From contig NZ_LMOP01000001.1 of the NCBI RefSeq assembly GCF_001423585.1, forward strand, positions 248,001 to 312,000: a DNA stretch of 64,000 bases. Direction: 5' to 3'. Position numbers and translations under genes: made by a program. Below are positions 48,885 through 59,599 of this stretch, one piece after another (positions within the stretch are counted from its first letter, which is position 1; every line of letters starts with the position of its first letter). The DNA is from Xanthomonas sp. Leaf148 (lineage in GTDB: Bacteria; Pseudomonadota; Gammaproteobacteria; Xanthomonadales; Xanthomonadaceae). The notes below the pieces were generated by a model. That model did not search any database. It saw nothing but the letters and a program-made list of their open reading frames with translations, and was not told the DNA's origin.

Positions 48885-48937
48885 CCTTCTCCCGCCCGCG
48901 GGAGAAGGTGGCGCGCAGCGCCGGATGAGGGCCCTAT
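48885..48937. repeat. CTTCTCCCGC palindromic element
   Basis: CCTTCTCCCG(CC)CGCGGGAGAAGG is an almost perfect palindrome, followed by GCGCAGCGCCGGATGAGGGC. The same unit in reverse order opens the spacer between the two metH genes (52640-52690) and recurs in its tandem array. It lies in the 494-bp gap upstream of the esterase gene. Confidence 0.7.
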
Positions 48938-49085
48938 GCGGGCCCATCCGCCTACGAGGCATGTCTCCCCGCAAGCAAGTGAAGGCAGATGGATCTGCAC
49001 GTCGCCTGGATAGATCTTGTTGCTCTCGATAGCGCGCAGAGTCCCATCGCGCAGCGCGCACTAGCCGCACTCGTCCGCGCCGACT

Positions 49086-49188
49086 TCAGCGCAGCCCGGT
49101 TTCGCCGCGCGCGATCAACAGGCGCTGGATTTCCGACGTGCCTTCGTAGATCTCGGTGATCTTGGCATCGCGGAGAGCGTTCCAGCGT
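49086..49188 (-). pseudogene. Remnant of an acyl-CoA dehydrogenase 3' end
   Basis: Translated on the minus strand this stretch gives KITEIYEGTSEIQRLLIARG then ETGLR and stop, almost identical to the C-terminus of the intact gene 36 bp upstream of it in transcription (49225-50373). Most nucleotide differences are in third codon positions. Before DAKIT the reading frame is broken by a two-base loss (CTCTCC against CTACTTTC), so it cannot be a gene. It is either the stub of a deleted tandem paralogue or a partial duplication. Confidence 0.75.
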
Positions 49189-49224
49189 TGCCGCACCTGC
49201 GGCAGCGCTGGAGTGCGGACGACC

Positions 49225-50373
49225 TCAGCGTAGCCCGGTTTCCCCGCGCGCAATCACCAGGCGCTGAATTTCAGACGTTCCTTCGTAGATTTCCGTGATC
49301 TTGGCATCGCGAAAGTAGCGTTCCAGCGGCATCTCTTTCGAGTAACCCATGCCGCCGTGGATCTGCACCGCCTGGTGGGTGATCCACATTGCCGCCTCCG
49401 AGGCGGTGAGCTTGGCGACCGCCGCTTCGGTACCGAACTTCTTGCCCTGCCCCTTGAGCCAGGCCGCGCGCAGCGTCAACAGCAACGCCGCATCCAGCTT
49501 GCACTTCATGTCGGCGATCTTGGCCTGGGTCATCTGGAAAGTGCCGATGGCCGCGCCGAAGGCCTTACGCTCCTTGACGTACGTAAGCGTGGCTTCATAC
49601 GCGGCGCGCGCAATGCCGACCGCTTGCGAGGCAATCCCGATGCGCCCGGCATCGAGCACGCTCATCGCGGTCTTGAAGCCCTCGCCTTCCACACCCAGCA
49701 CCTCGTCCGGCTGCGCCACATAGTCGGCGAACTCGATCTCGCAGGTGGCCGAGGCGCGAATGCCCAGCTTGGGCTCGGTCTTGCCGCGATGAAAGCCCGG
49801 CTTGTCGGTGTCGACCATAAAGGCAGTAATGCCGCGCGAGCCCTTGTCAGGCTCGGTCACCGCAAACAACACGATGTACTTGGCCACCGGGCCGGAGGTG
49901 ATCCAGCTCTTCTTGCCGTTGATGACAAAGCTGCCATCGGCCTGCTTGACCGCGCGGCAGCGCATCGCCGATGCATCCGAGCCGGACTGCGGTTCGGTCA
50001 GCGCAAATGCGCCGATATGCGTGCCTTCGGCAATCGCGCGCACGTACAGCTGCTTCTGCGCCTCGCTGCCGTTTTTCAGGATGCCGGTGCAGAACAGCGA
50101 GTTGTTGACCGACATGATGGTGGAGTGCGCGCCGTCGCCGGCCGCGATCTCGATCATCGCCAGCGCGTAGCTGATCGGGTCCATGCCCGCACCGCCGTAC
50201 TCGGCCGGCACTTCGATGCCCATCAGGCCGTTTTCGCCCAGCAGCCGGATGTTTTCCAGCGGGAACTCGCCACTGCGATCGAACCGCTCGGCGCTGGGGG
50301 CGATCTTTTCCTGGGCGATCCGGCGGGCCACGTCCTGGATCATCAGTTGCTCTTCGGTAAAGCTGAAATCCAC
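49225..50373 (-). CDS. acyl-CoA dehydrogenase
   Basis: A 382-residue FAD enzyme of the short/branched-chain acyl-CoA dehydrogenase type that introduces the alpha-beta double bond of acyl-CoA. Signatures are FALTEPQSGSDASAM and WITSGPVAKY (FAD and substrate), AFGAAIGTFQMTQAKIADM, QIHGGMGYSKEMPLERYFRD, and the catalytic-base region EIYEGTSEIQ at the C-terminus. The start is GTG at 50373, preceded by a good GGAAGGGG; this places DFSFTEEQLM at the N-terminus, as in the family. It is divergent from the ArsR-type regulator. A partial copy of its 3' end lies just downstream. Confidence 0.93.
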   Translation of the reverse strand: MDFSFTEEQLMIQDVARRIAQEKIAPSAERFDRSGEFPLENIRLLGENGLMGIEVPAEYGGAGMDPISYALAMIEIAAGDGAHSTIMSVNNSLFCTGILKNGSEAQKQLYVRAIAEGTHIGAFALTEPQSGSDASAMRCRAVKQADGSFVINGKKSWITSGPVAKYIVLFAVTEPDKGSRGITAFMVDTDKPGFHRGKTEPKLGIRASATCEIEFADYVAQPDEVLGVEGEGFKTAMSVLDAGRIGIASQAVGIARAAYEATLTYVKERKAFGAAIGTFQMTQAKIADMKCKLDAALLLTLRAAWLKGQGKKFGTEAAVAKLTASEAAMWITHQAVQIHGGMGYSKEMPLERYFRDAKITEIYEGTSEIQRLVIARGETGLR

Positions 50374-50465
50374 GTTCGACCCCTTCCGGTTATTGACTGA
50401 GCGGCCATTGTAGCCACAACCATTCGCATGCGTATGTAGTTGACCCCACACCCCGCCGGGCCGAA

Positions 50466-50495
50466 AATATCTCCATATCGCGATATAGAGATATT
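50466..50495. promoter_or_regulatory. 30-bp palindromic operator before the ArsR-type regulator
   Basis: The half ATATCTC-C-ATATCG pairs with CGATAT-A-GAGATAT: a 30-bp inverted repeat with one mismatched pair, centred between 50480 and 50481. It ends two bases before the regulator's ATG. This fits ArsR-family operators, and suggests autoregulation of the regulator-metH unit. Confidence 0.75.
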
Positions 50496-50496
50496 C

Positions 50497-51489
50497 ATGG
50501 ATCTGGAAGACTGGTCGGCGCGCCTGAAAGTGTTTGCCGACGCCACCCGGGTACGCCTGCTGGCGCTGCTGGAACAGGAAGAACTCACCGTGGCCGAACT
50601 GTCGGCCATCACCCGTCTGGCCCAGCCGCGCGTGTCCACCCATCTGGCCAAGCTCAAGGAAGCCGGGCTGGTGCGCGACCGCCGCGCCGGCGTGTCGGCG
50701 TACTACCGCTTCGACGAAGTGTCGCTGGACCCGGCCCAGCGTGCGCTGTGGCTGGCGCTGAGCACCGGCAGCGACGACCCGCTGCTGCGCCAGGATGCCG
50801 AGCGCGTGGCGGCCGTGTTGGCCAACCGCGCCGCCGACCAGAACTGGGCCGATTCGGTGGCCGGCGACATGGAGCGGCACTACTCGCCCGGTCGCACCTG
50901 GGAAGCGCTGGCGCGCACCGCCCTGCCCTTGCTGGAAACCGGCGACGTGCTCGACATCGCCTCCGGTGACGGCGTGCTGGCCGAACTGGTCGCTCCGCAT
51001 GCCACCCGCTACATCTGCATCGACACCAGCGCACGCGTGGTCGCCGCTGCCAGCGAGCGCCTGCGCAAACTGCGCAACGTGGAAGTGCGCGAAGGCGACA
51101 TGCATGCGCTGCCCTTCCCCGATGCCAGCTTCGACCTGGTGGTGCTGATGCACGCGCTGACATATGCCGCAAAACCGGCGCAAGCGGTGGCCGAATCCGC
51201 ACGCGTGTTGCGCCCCGGCGGGCGATTGCTGCTGTGCAGCCTGGCCAAACACGAACACCGCGCGGCCGTGCACGCCTATGGCCACGTCAATCTCGGGTTT
51301 GCCGCCAAGGAACTGCGCAAGTTCGTCGAAAAAGCCGGGCTGGATGTGTCCAGCCTGGAGACGGTGACGCGCGAGAAACGCCCGCCCCATTTCGAAGTGA
51401 TCTCGTTGATTGCGATGAAACCGGGAGTCGGAAGTCGGGAATCGGGATTGGTTGAAAACAACAGCACGAGTGCGCGGAGAACTGGCTGA
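50497..51489 (+). CDS. ArsR-family regulator fused to a SAM-dependent methyltransferase domain (SahR-like)
   Basis: A 330-residue fusion. Residues 1-100 are an ArsR/SmtB winged helix (recognition region [20 protein letters not shown]), without the metal-binding CxC of ArsR itself. From about residue 140 there is a class I methyltransferase-type fold with [15 protein letters not shown] and [13 protein letters not shown]. It directly precedes metH, overlapping its start by one base (TGATG). This matches the SahR idea, an S-adenosylhomocysteine-sensing repressor of methionine-cycle genes in Proteobacteria. Its C-terminal tail ([13 protein letters not shown]) is encoded by a heptamer repeat and is probably not functional. 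Confidence 0.82.
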   Translation: MDLEDWSARLKVFADATRVRLLALLEQEELTVAELSAITRLAQPRVSTHLAKLKEAGLVRDRRAGVSAYYRFDEVSLDPAQRALWLALSTGSDDPLLRQDAERVAAVLANRAADQNWADSVAGDMERHYSPGRTWEALARTALPLLETGDVLDIASGDGVLAELVAPHATRYICIDTSARVVAAASERLRKLRNVEVREGDMHALPFPDASFDLVVLMHALTYAAKPAQAVAESARVLRPGGRLLLCSLAKHEHRAAVHAYGHVNLGFAAKELRKFVEKAGLDVSSLETVTREKRPPHFEVISLIAMKPGVGSRESGLVENNSTSARRTG

Positions 51490-51538
51490 TGACATCCCTG
51501 CCAATCGCAAATTCCGAACCCCTAATCCCGTTCTCGCT
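51424..51538. repeat. Heptamer-repeat element forming the regulator-metH junction
   Basis: Left arm GGGAGTCGGAAGTCGGGAATCG (within 51422-51444; first 20 bases quoted fall in the arm) and right arm CCAATCGCAAATTCC...CTAATCCC (51502-51531) resemble inverted diverged heptamers of the GGGAATC family. The stop of the regulator and the start of metH both lie inside the element, so it encodes the last residues of one protein and the first residues of the other. Confidence 0.6.
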
Positions 51539-52628
51539 GCCATGGCTGCGTCCGGACCGTGCAGCCAAGCTCACTGCCGCGCTGCGCGAACGCATCCTCA
51601 TCATCGATGGCGCGATGGGCACCATGATCCAGCGCCACGATCTGCAGGAAACCGACTATCGCGGCACACGGTTTGCCGAGGGCTACGACAGCGCGCATGT
51701 GCATGGCCCGGGCTGCGATCACGCCCACACGCAGGAAGGTCACGATCTGAAAGGCAACAACGATCTGCTGTTGCTGACCCGCCCCGAGATCATCGCCGGC
51801 ATCCACCGCGCCTATCTGGATGCCGGTGCCGACCTGCTGGAAACCAACACGTTCAACGCCACCTCGGTGAGCCAGGCCGACTATCACCTTGAGCACGTGG
51901 TGTACGAATTGAACAAGGCCGGCGCGCAAGTGGCGCGCGAATGCTGCGATGCCGTCGAAGCGCTGACGCCGCACAAGCCGCGCTTTGTGATCGGCGTGCT
52001 CGGCCCCACCAGCCGCACGGCGTCGATCAGCCCGGACGTCAACGATCCCGGCTACCGCAACACCAGTTTCGATGCATTGCGCGAGACCTACCGCGAGGCT
52101 GTCGAAGGCTTGATCGACGGCGGCGCCGACACACTGATGGTGGAAACCATCTTCGACACGCTCAATGCCAAGGCCGCGCTGTACGCGATCGAAGAAGTCT
52201 TCGAAGCACGCGGCGGGCGCCTGCCGGTGATGGTCTCCGGCACCATTACCGATGCGTCCGGTCGCACGCTGTCTGGGCAGACTGCCGAAGCGTTCTACGC
52301 CTCGGTTGCGCACGGGCGGCCGCTGTCGGTGGGCCTGAATTGCGCGCTGGGCGCCAAGGATCTGCGCCCACATGTGGAAACGCTGGCGCAGATCGCCGAC
52401 GCCTATGTCAGCGCGCATCCGAACGCCGGGTTGCCGAATGCATTCGGCGAATACGACGAAACGCCCGAGGAAATGGCCGAGACGCTGCGCGAATTTGCCC
52501 AGTCCGGATTGCTGAATCTGGTTGGCGGTTGCTGCGGTACATCGCCGGACCACATCCGCGCAATTGCCGAAGCAGTAGCGGATCTGCCGCCGCGGCAGTT
52601 GCCGGGTGCGCAGGAGCTGGCCGCGTGA
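51489..52628 (+). CDS. metH: methionine synthase, homocysteine-binding half (MetH-N)
   Basis: A 379-residue homocysteine S-methyltransferase domain equivalent to the first third of E. coli MetH. It starts [17 protein letters not shown], and the zinc-binding cysteines lie in [10 protein letters not shown] and [10 protein letters not shown]. It takes methyl groups from the cobalamin of the second half, 52966-55719. Xanthomonads carry MetH as two genes, as here. Its first ~17 residues come from a heptamer-repeat element. The other half is in a different frame, with a 337-bp repeat-filled spacer between. Confidence 0.93.
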   Translation: MTSLPIANSEPLIPFSLPWLRPDRAAKLTAALRERILIIDGAMGTMIQRHDLQETDYRGTRFAEGYDSAHVHGPGCDHAHTQEGHDLKGNNDLLLLTRPEIIAGIHRAYLDAGADLLETNTFNATSVSQADYHLEHVVYELNKAGAQVARECCDAVEALTPHKPRFVIGVLGPTSRTASISPDVNDPGYRNTSFDALRETYREAVEGLIDGGADTLMVETIFDTLNAKAALYAIEEVFEARGGRLPVMVSGTITDASGRTLSGQTAEAFYASVAHGRPLSVGLNCALGAKDLRPHVETLAQIADAYVSAHPNAGLPNAFGEYDETPEEMAETLREFAQSGLLNLVGGCCGTSPDHIRAIAEAVADLPPRQLPGAQELAA

Positions 52629-52649
52629 TGCAGAACGTGGGCCCTCATC

Positions 52650-52865
52650 CGGCGCTGCGCGCCACCTTCTCCCGCATGCGGGAGAAGGACAGCACATCGC
52701 TCGACACGTGCACGAAAGCTCCCTTCTCCCGCACGCGAGAGAAGCACGGCACATTGCTCTGCACGTGGACGAAAGCTCCCTTCTCCCGCGCGCCGGAGAA
52801 GCACGGCACATTACTCCGCACGTGGACAAAAGCTCCCTTCTCCCGCGCGCGGGAGAAGGTGCCCG
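52650..52865. repeat. 57-bp tandem array of CTTCTCCCGC palindromes between the metH halves
   Basis: The unit, marked by CACGTG at 52705, 52762 and 52819, repeats every 57 bp for about three and a half copies. Each unit holds a palindrome such as CTTCTCCCGCGCGCGGGAGA. The array is bracketed by inverted GCCCTCATCCG / CGGATGAGGGC ends (52641 and 52871), the same ends as in the element at 48885. 57 is a multiple of three and the metH2 frame stays open across it from 52606. Confidence 0.85.
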
Positions 52866-52965
52866 AAGGGCGGATGAGGGCCATCTCGGTCCGCGCCCTG
52901 CCAACCGCCAACCATCATCGCCTCGCCTGGACATTCGCCCCGTCCGACGCCCGCCAGAGCATCGC

Positions 52966-55713
<2,748 letters not shown>

Positions 55714-55719
<6 letters not shown>

Positions 55720-56130
55720 CACCGGGCCGGCATCGCCATCAGCGGCCAACCCAACGTAGGAGCGCACCCGGGCGCGACAAGGCTTTACCGATAAAACCCC
55801 ATCGCGCCCAGGTGCGCTCCTACATCACGGCGCAGCCGCACATAGACGGCCGCGCCCTGTCACACCGGCATCAAACTGCTGGGCGCAACACATTCAACAC
55901 GTTGTAGGACACACACATGGTGCGGCACCCGAATAACACCGGGCCAGCGTCACCGAAAGCAGCGACCAACCAACGTAGGAGCGCACCCGGGCGCGACAAG
56001 GCTTTACCGATAAAGCCCCATCGCGCCCGGGTGCGCTCCTACATCACGGCGCGACCGCACGATAGACGGCCGCGCCCTGTCACACCCGCATCAAGCTGCT
56101 GGACGCAACACGTTCAACACTTCGTAGCAC
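55714..56130. repeat. ~218-bp tandem duplication covering the AGE 3' end and paired hairpins
   Basis: Two direct copies, beginning GAATAACACCGGGCC at 55714 and 55931, extend to about 55907 and 56130. Each holds an inverted pair starting GTAGGAGCGCACCCGGGCGC (55756, 55975), a 22-bp perfect stem in the second copy and one mismatch in the first, with the GTAG head seen in REP elements. Each also holds the last codons of AGE (NVLRPA plus stop). It fills the gap between metH and the convergent AGE gene. Confidence 0.8.
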
Positions 56131-57296
56131 GCGCCCATAGTGTGGTAATCGGTCTTGCCGGCCGGGCTCTTCTCGTCGCTGTATTTGCGGTTATCCGCAT
56201 CCAGGATGCGATACCACGCGCCGTAACGGTGGTCGACCATGTGGGTCCAGGAGTACTCCCACAGCTTGTCGTACCACTGCCAGTAGCGCGCATCGCCACT
56301 GCGCTGCGCCAGCAAGGCCGCTGCAGCCAACGACTCGGCCTGTACCCAGAAATACTTATCGTCATCGCACACCTGCCCGTCAGGTGCGAAGCCGTAATAC
56401 AGCCCGCCGCGCTGCACATCCCAGGAGCGCTCCACCGCAACATCGAACAGATGCTGCGCAGTCGGCAACAACCAGTCTGTCGGCGCGTAGCGATCCAGCA
56501 GCATCAGCAGCTTGGCCCACTCGGTCTGGTGACCCGGCTGGAAGCCCCAGGGACGGAACAGATGCTTGGGGTTATCGCGGTTGTAGTCCCAGTCGATGTT
56601 CCACTGCGGGTCGTAGTGCTCCCACACCAACCCATCGGCCTTGGCCGCCTGGCGTCGGGTCATGGTGTCGGCCAGCTGCAGCGCACGATCGAGATAGCGC
56701 TGCTCGCCGCTGGCCTCGTAGGCGGCGATCATCGCCTCGCACATGTGCATGTTGGCGTTCTGGCCGCGATAGCGGGTGAAGTTGAACTGCGCATCGGCCT
56801 CATCGCGATACAGGCCGAATTCCGCTTCCCAGAAGTACTTTTCCAGCAGCTGCCAGGTTTCGTCCATCCATTCGCGCGCTTCGGCAATACCGGCTTTCAG
56901 GCCGCACGAATACGCCAGCAGCACGAACGCCAGGCCGTAGCAGTGGTTCATGTCGTCTTCGACCACGCCATCGCGCAGCGTCCACGCATACCCGCCAGTG
57001 GCAGCATTGCGGTGCACGTTGCGCAGATACTCCAGGCCGTGACGCACCGCTTGCAGATACTCGGCGTTGCCGAATTCGCGATAGGCCATCGCGTAGTTGA
57101 AGACGAAGCGCGTACTGCTCACCAGATGCCGGTGGCCGGCATCGTAGATGCTGCCGTCATCCTTGAAATACTGGAAGAAGCCACCGGCCGGGTCGATCGC
57201 GCGCGGGTGATAGAACGCCATGGTGTCGGCAATATGCTGGCGCAACACATCGGCCGAGCGGAAATCGGGAGCGGGAGATGCGGGCAACGGGCTCAT
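56091..57296 (-). CDS. AGE-family sugar epimerase/isomerase, probable mannose isomerase
   Basis: A 401-residue (alpha/alpha)6-barrel of the N-acylglucosamine 2-epimerase superfamily. Catalytic-type residues of the AGE/YihS fold are in DAGHRHLVSSTRF, GFQPGHQTEWAKLL and KTDYHTMGACYE, which carry the conserved histidines. Xanthomonas mannose isomerases are of this type, and the partners here are a PfkB-type fructokinase-like gene and a FucP-like carrier. This makes conversion of mannose to fructose likely; epimerisation of an N-acyl hexosamine is the alternative. Its ATG overlaps the kinase stop (57293-57296). Confidence 0.85.
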   Translation of the reverse strand: MSPLPASPAPDFRSADVLRQHIADTMAFYHPRAIDPAGGFFQYFKDDGSIYDAGHRHLVSSTRFVFNYAMAYREFGNAEYLQAVRHGLEYLRNVHRNAATGGYAWTLRDGVVEDDMNHCYGLAFVLLAYSCGLKAGIAEAREWMDETWQLLEKYFWEAEFGLYRDEADAQFNFTRYRGQNANMHMCEAMIAAYEASGEQRYLDRALQLADTMTRRQAAKADGLVWEHYDPQWNIDWDYNRDNPKHLFRPWGFQPGHQTEWAKLLMLLDRYAPTDWLLPTAQHLFDVAVERSWDVQRGGLYYGFAPDGQVCDDDKYFWVQAESLAAAALLAQRSGDARYWQWYDKLWEYSWTHMVDHRYGAWYRILDADNRKYSDEKSPAGKTDYHTMGACYEVLNVLRPAA

Positions 57297-58279
57297 GCTT
57301 GTTCCTGGATCAGAGAATGGACTTCATCGATGCTGGGCATCGCGGCGAACGCGCCTTTGCGCGTCACTGCCAGCGCACCGACAGCGGCGGCGAAACGAAT
57401 CACCTGCGTCATCGCCGCAGCATCGCCGCACAGGTGTTCAAGCGTGCTCGCACGTGCGGCCAGCTGATACAGCAGACCACCGACGAACGCATCGCCAGCC
57501 GCGGTGCTGTCGCGCACCTGCACAGTGAACGCCGGCACCTGGCCAGAATCCACCCGTGTCTGCCAATGCACCGGGCCACCGCCGTCGGTGACCAGCAGCC
57601 AGCGCGCGTTGCCCTGCCACAGCTTCTGTGTCACCGCGCTGGCGTCGCTATGCAAGGTGCCAGCCAAATACTCCAGTTCTTCGCGCGAGAGCTTGACCAC
57701 GTCGGCCAGCGCCAACGCTTCCCACAGCAACGCAGCCGGATCCACATCCTGCGGCCACAGCATCGGGCGCAGATTGAGGTCCAGGCTGACGATGGCGCCG
57801 TCGGCACGCGCGCGGCGCATGCCGTCCAGCGTGCATTGCGCGATCGCATCCTCGGTCATGCTGTTGGAGCACACGTGCAGCACCGCTGCCTGCGCAAACC
57901 CATCGGCGGCAAAGTGCTCCGGACGGAACAGCAGGTCCGCTGCCGGTGGCCGGTAGAAGCTGAAACTGCGCTCGCCGGCGTCGTCCAGCGCCACAAACGC
58001 CAGCGCGGTCTTGGCTTCATCGGTGCGCACGATGCCATCGGTGACAACACCGGCCTGCTGCAGACTCTGCAACAGGAAATCGCCGAACATGTCGCGCCCG
58101 AGCATGCCCACAAAATGCGCAGCGCCGCCGAGCTTTGCCACCGCAACCGCCACGTTGGCCGGCGCACCGCCGGCATATTGCGCGAAGGTGCGCGCGTCAT
58201 CGGTGCTAGCCTGCGGCAAGGCCAGCATGTCGATCAAGGCTTCACCGAAACAGACCACCTGGTTCTTGGCAGCACTCAT
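57293..58279 (-). CDS. PfkB-family sugar kinase, probable fructokinase
   Basis: A 328-residue ribokinase-fold enzyme. The N-terminal signature is FGEALIDMLA with GGAPANVAVAVAKLGG, and the C-terminal catalytic motif is DSTAAGDAFVGGLLY with the base aspartate. This resembles bacterial fructokinases. It starts MSAAKNQVV at 58279, overlapping the transporter stop by ATGA, and its own stop overlaps the AGE start. It would phosphorylate the ketose produced by the AGE enzyme. Confidence 0.88.
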   Translation of the reverse strand: MSAAKNQVVCFGEALIDMLALPQASTDDARTFAQYAGGAPANVAVAVAKLGGAAHFVGMLGRDMFGDFLLQSLQQAGVVTDGIVRTDEAKTALAFVALDDAGERSFSFYRPPAADLLFRPEHFAADGFAQAAVLHVCSNSMTEDAIAQCTLDGMRRARADGAIVSLDLNLRPMLWPQDVDPAALLWEALALADVVKLSREELEYLAGTLHSDASAVTQKLWQGNARWLLVTDGGGPVHWQTRVDSGQVPAFTVQVRDSTAAGDAFVGGLLYQLAARASTLEHLCGDAAAMTQVIRFAAAVGALAVTRKGAFAAMPSIDEVHSLIQEQA

Positions 58280-59586
58280 GCGCGCGCCTCCGCCAGTGCG
58301 CCGCGCAAACGCGAGCCCCAAATGCCGTAAAACACGATGTACAGGTAGCACACCAGCGGCAGCACGAACGACTCATGCAGGCCGATGCGATCCGCCAGCA
58401 AGCCCTGCAGATACGGCACGATCGCGCCACCCACAATGGCCATGATCAACAGGCTGGATGCGCGCCCGGTCAGTGGACCGAGCCGCTCGATGCCCAGGGT
58501 AAAGATGGTCGGGAACATGATCGAGTTGAACAGCCCGATCGCCACCAGCGTGTACACCGCCAGCATGCCGCCACTGGCCATGGTCAGGCCCAGCAGCAAG
58601 GCGTTGATCCCCGCAAATACCGACAGCAGCACGCGTGGCGACAGCTTGGCCAACAACGCCGAACCGATGAAGCGGCCGATCATCGCCAAGGTCCAGTACG
58701 CCGAAACATAGGTGGTCGCCTCGCGCTCAGTGAACCCGCCGATCTCAGGCAACGAGAAGTAATTGACCATCAGGCTGCCGATCGCCACTTCTGCGCCGAC
58801 ATAGAAGAAGATCGCCAGCACACCGAAACGCACATGCGGGTGACGCAGCGCATCCAGTAGCGAATGCTTGCTCTCTTCCTTCTGCGCACTGGCATCGGTC
58901 AACGCGGGCAGACGGAACAGAAACACGAAGATCGCCAGCAAAAACAGCACCACGCCCAGCCCGATGTAGGGGCCTTGCACGGCCTGCGCTTCCTGCACGC
59001 GATAGGCCAGCTGCTCGGCGTCCGGCAACGCCTTGAGCTGGTCGCCGCTCATCACCGTGTTGGAGAGGATCAACCAGCCGCCCAGCAGCGGCGCAATCGC
59101 GGTACCCAGCGAATTGAGCGCCTGCGCCAAGGTCAGCCGGCTGGAGGCACTGCGCTCCGGACCCAGCAACGCGACATACGGATTTGCCGCCACCTGCAGG
59201 ATGGTGATGCCGGTGGCAAGCACGAACAACGCCCCCAGAAATGCGCCATACACGCGCAGTTCCGCCGCAGGCCAGAAACCCAGCGCACCGACCGCCGCCA
59301 CCGCAAGCCCTGCAACGATGCCCTGCTTGTAGCCCAGGCGATTCACCAGCCAACCGGCCGGCAACGACATCAGGAAGTACGCACCGAAGAAGGTGAACTG
59401 CACCAGCATCGCCTGCGCAAAGTTCAGCTCGAACACCGCCTTCAGATGCGGAATCAGGATGTCGTTGAGGCAGGTGAGAAAGCCCCACATGAAAAAGATC
59501 GTGGTGACCACCGACAACGCGACGCCGTTGTTGACGGGCGCCTTGTTGCCGCTTGGCACAGTGGATTGCGTGGAAAGGGAAACCAT
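58276..59586 (-). CDS. MFS sugar transporter of the FucP/GluP type
   Basis: A 436-residue major-facilitator protein with 12 predicted membrane segments. The N-terminal FFMWGFLTCLNDILIPHLK and later QVAANPYVALLGP are family signatures of FucP/GluP proton-sugar symporters (fucose, glucose, galactose, mannose). It is 13 bp after the LacI-family gene and coupled to the kinase by ATGA. The substrate should match the operon, mannose or a related hexose. Confidence 0.9.
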   Translation of the reverse strand: MVSLSTQSTVPSGNKAPVNNGVALSVVTTIFFMWGFLTCLNDILIPHLKAVFELNFAQAMLVQFTFFGAYFLMSLPAGWLVNRLGYKQGIVAGLAVAAVGALGFWPAAELRVYGAFLGALFVLATGITILQVAANPYVALLGPERSASSRLTLAQALNSLGTAIAPLLGGWLILSNTVMSGDQLKALPDAEQLAYRVQEAQAVQGPYIGLGVVLFLLAIFVFLFRLPALTDASAQKEESKHSLLDALRHPHVRFGVLAIFFYVGAEVAIGSLMVNYFSLPEIGGFTEREATTYVSAYWTLAMIGRFIGSALLAKLSPRVLLSVFAGINALLLGLTMASGGMLAVYTLVAIGLFNSIMFPTIFTLGIERLGPLTGRASSLLIMAIVGGAIVPYLQGLLADRIGLHESFVLPLVCYLYIVFYGIWGSRLRGALAEARA

Positions 59587-59599
59587 AGGAGTTGCCTGG

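Noticed and set aside
52650..52865. Regular 57-bp tandem repeat as a possible CRISPR array
   Set aside because: The units are contiguous with no unique spacers, the period is wrong, and no cas genes are nearby. It is a palindrome array.
52606..52965. Using the upstream-extended start for the second metH gene
   Set aside because: The extra 120 residues are encoded by the palindrome array and the end of the first half; the family N-terminus begins at the ATG at 52966. Kept as a finding about the split instead.
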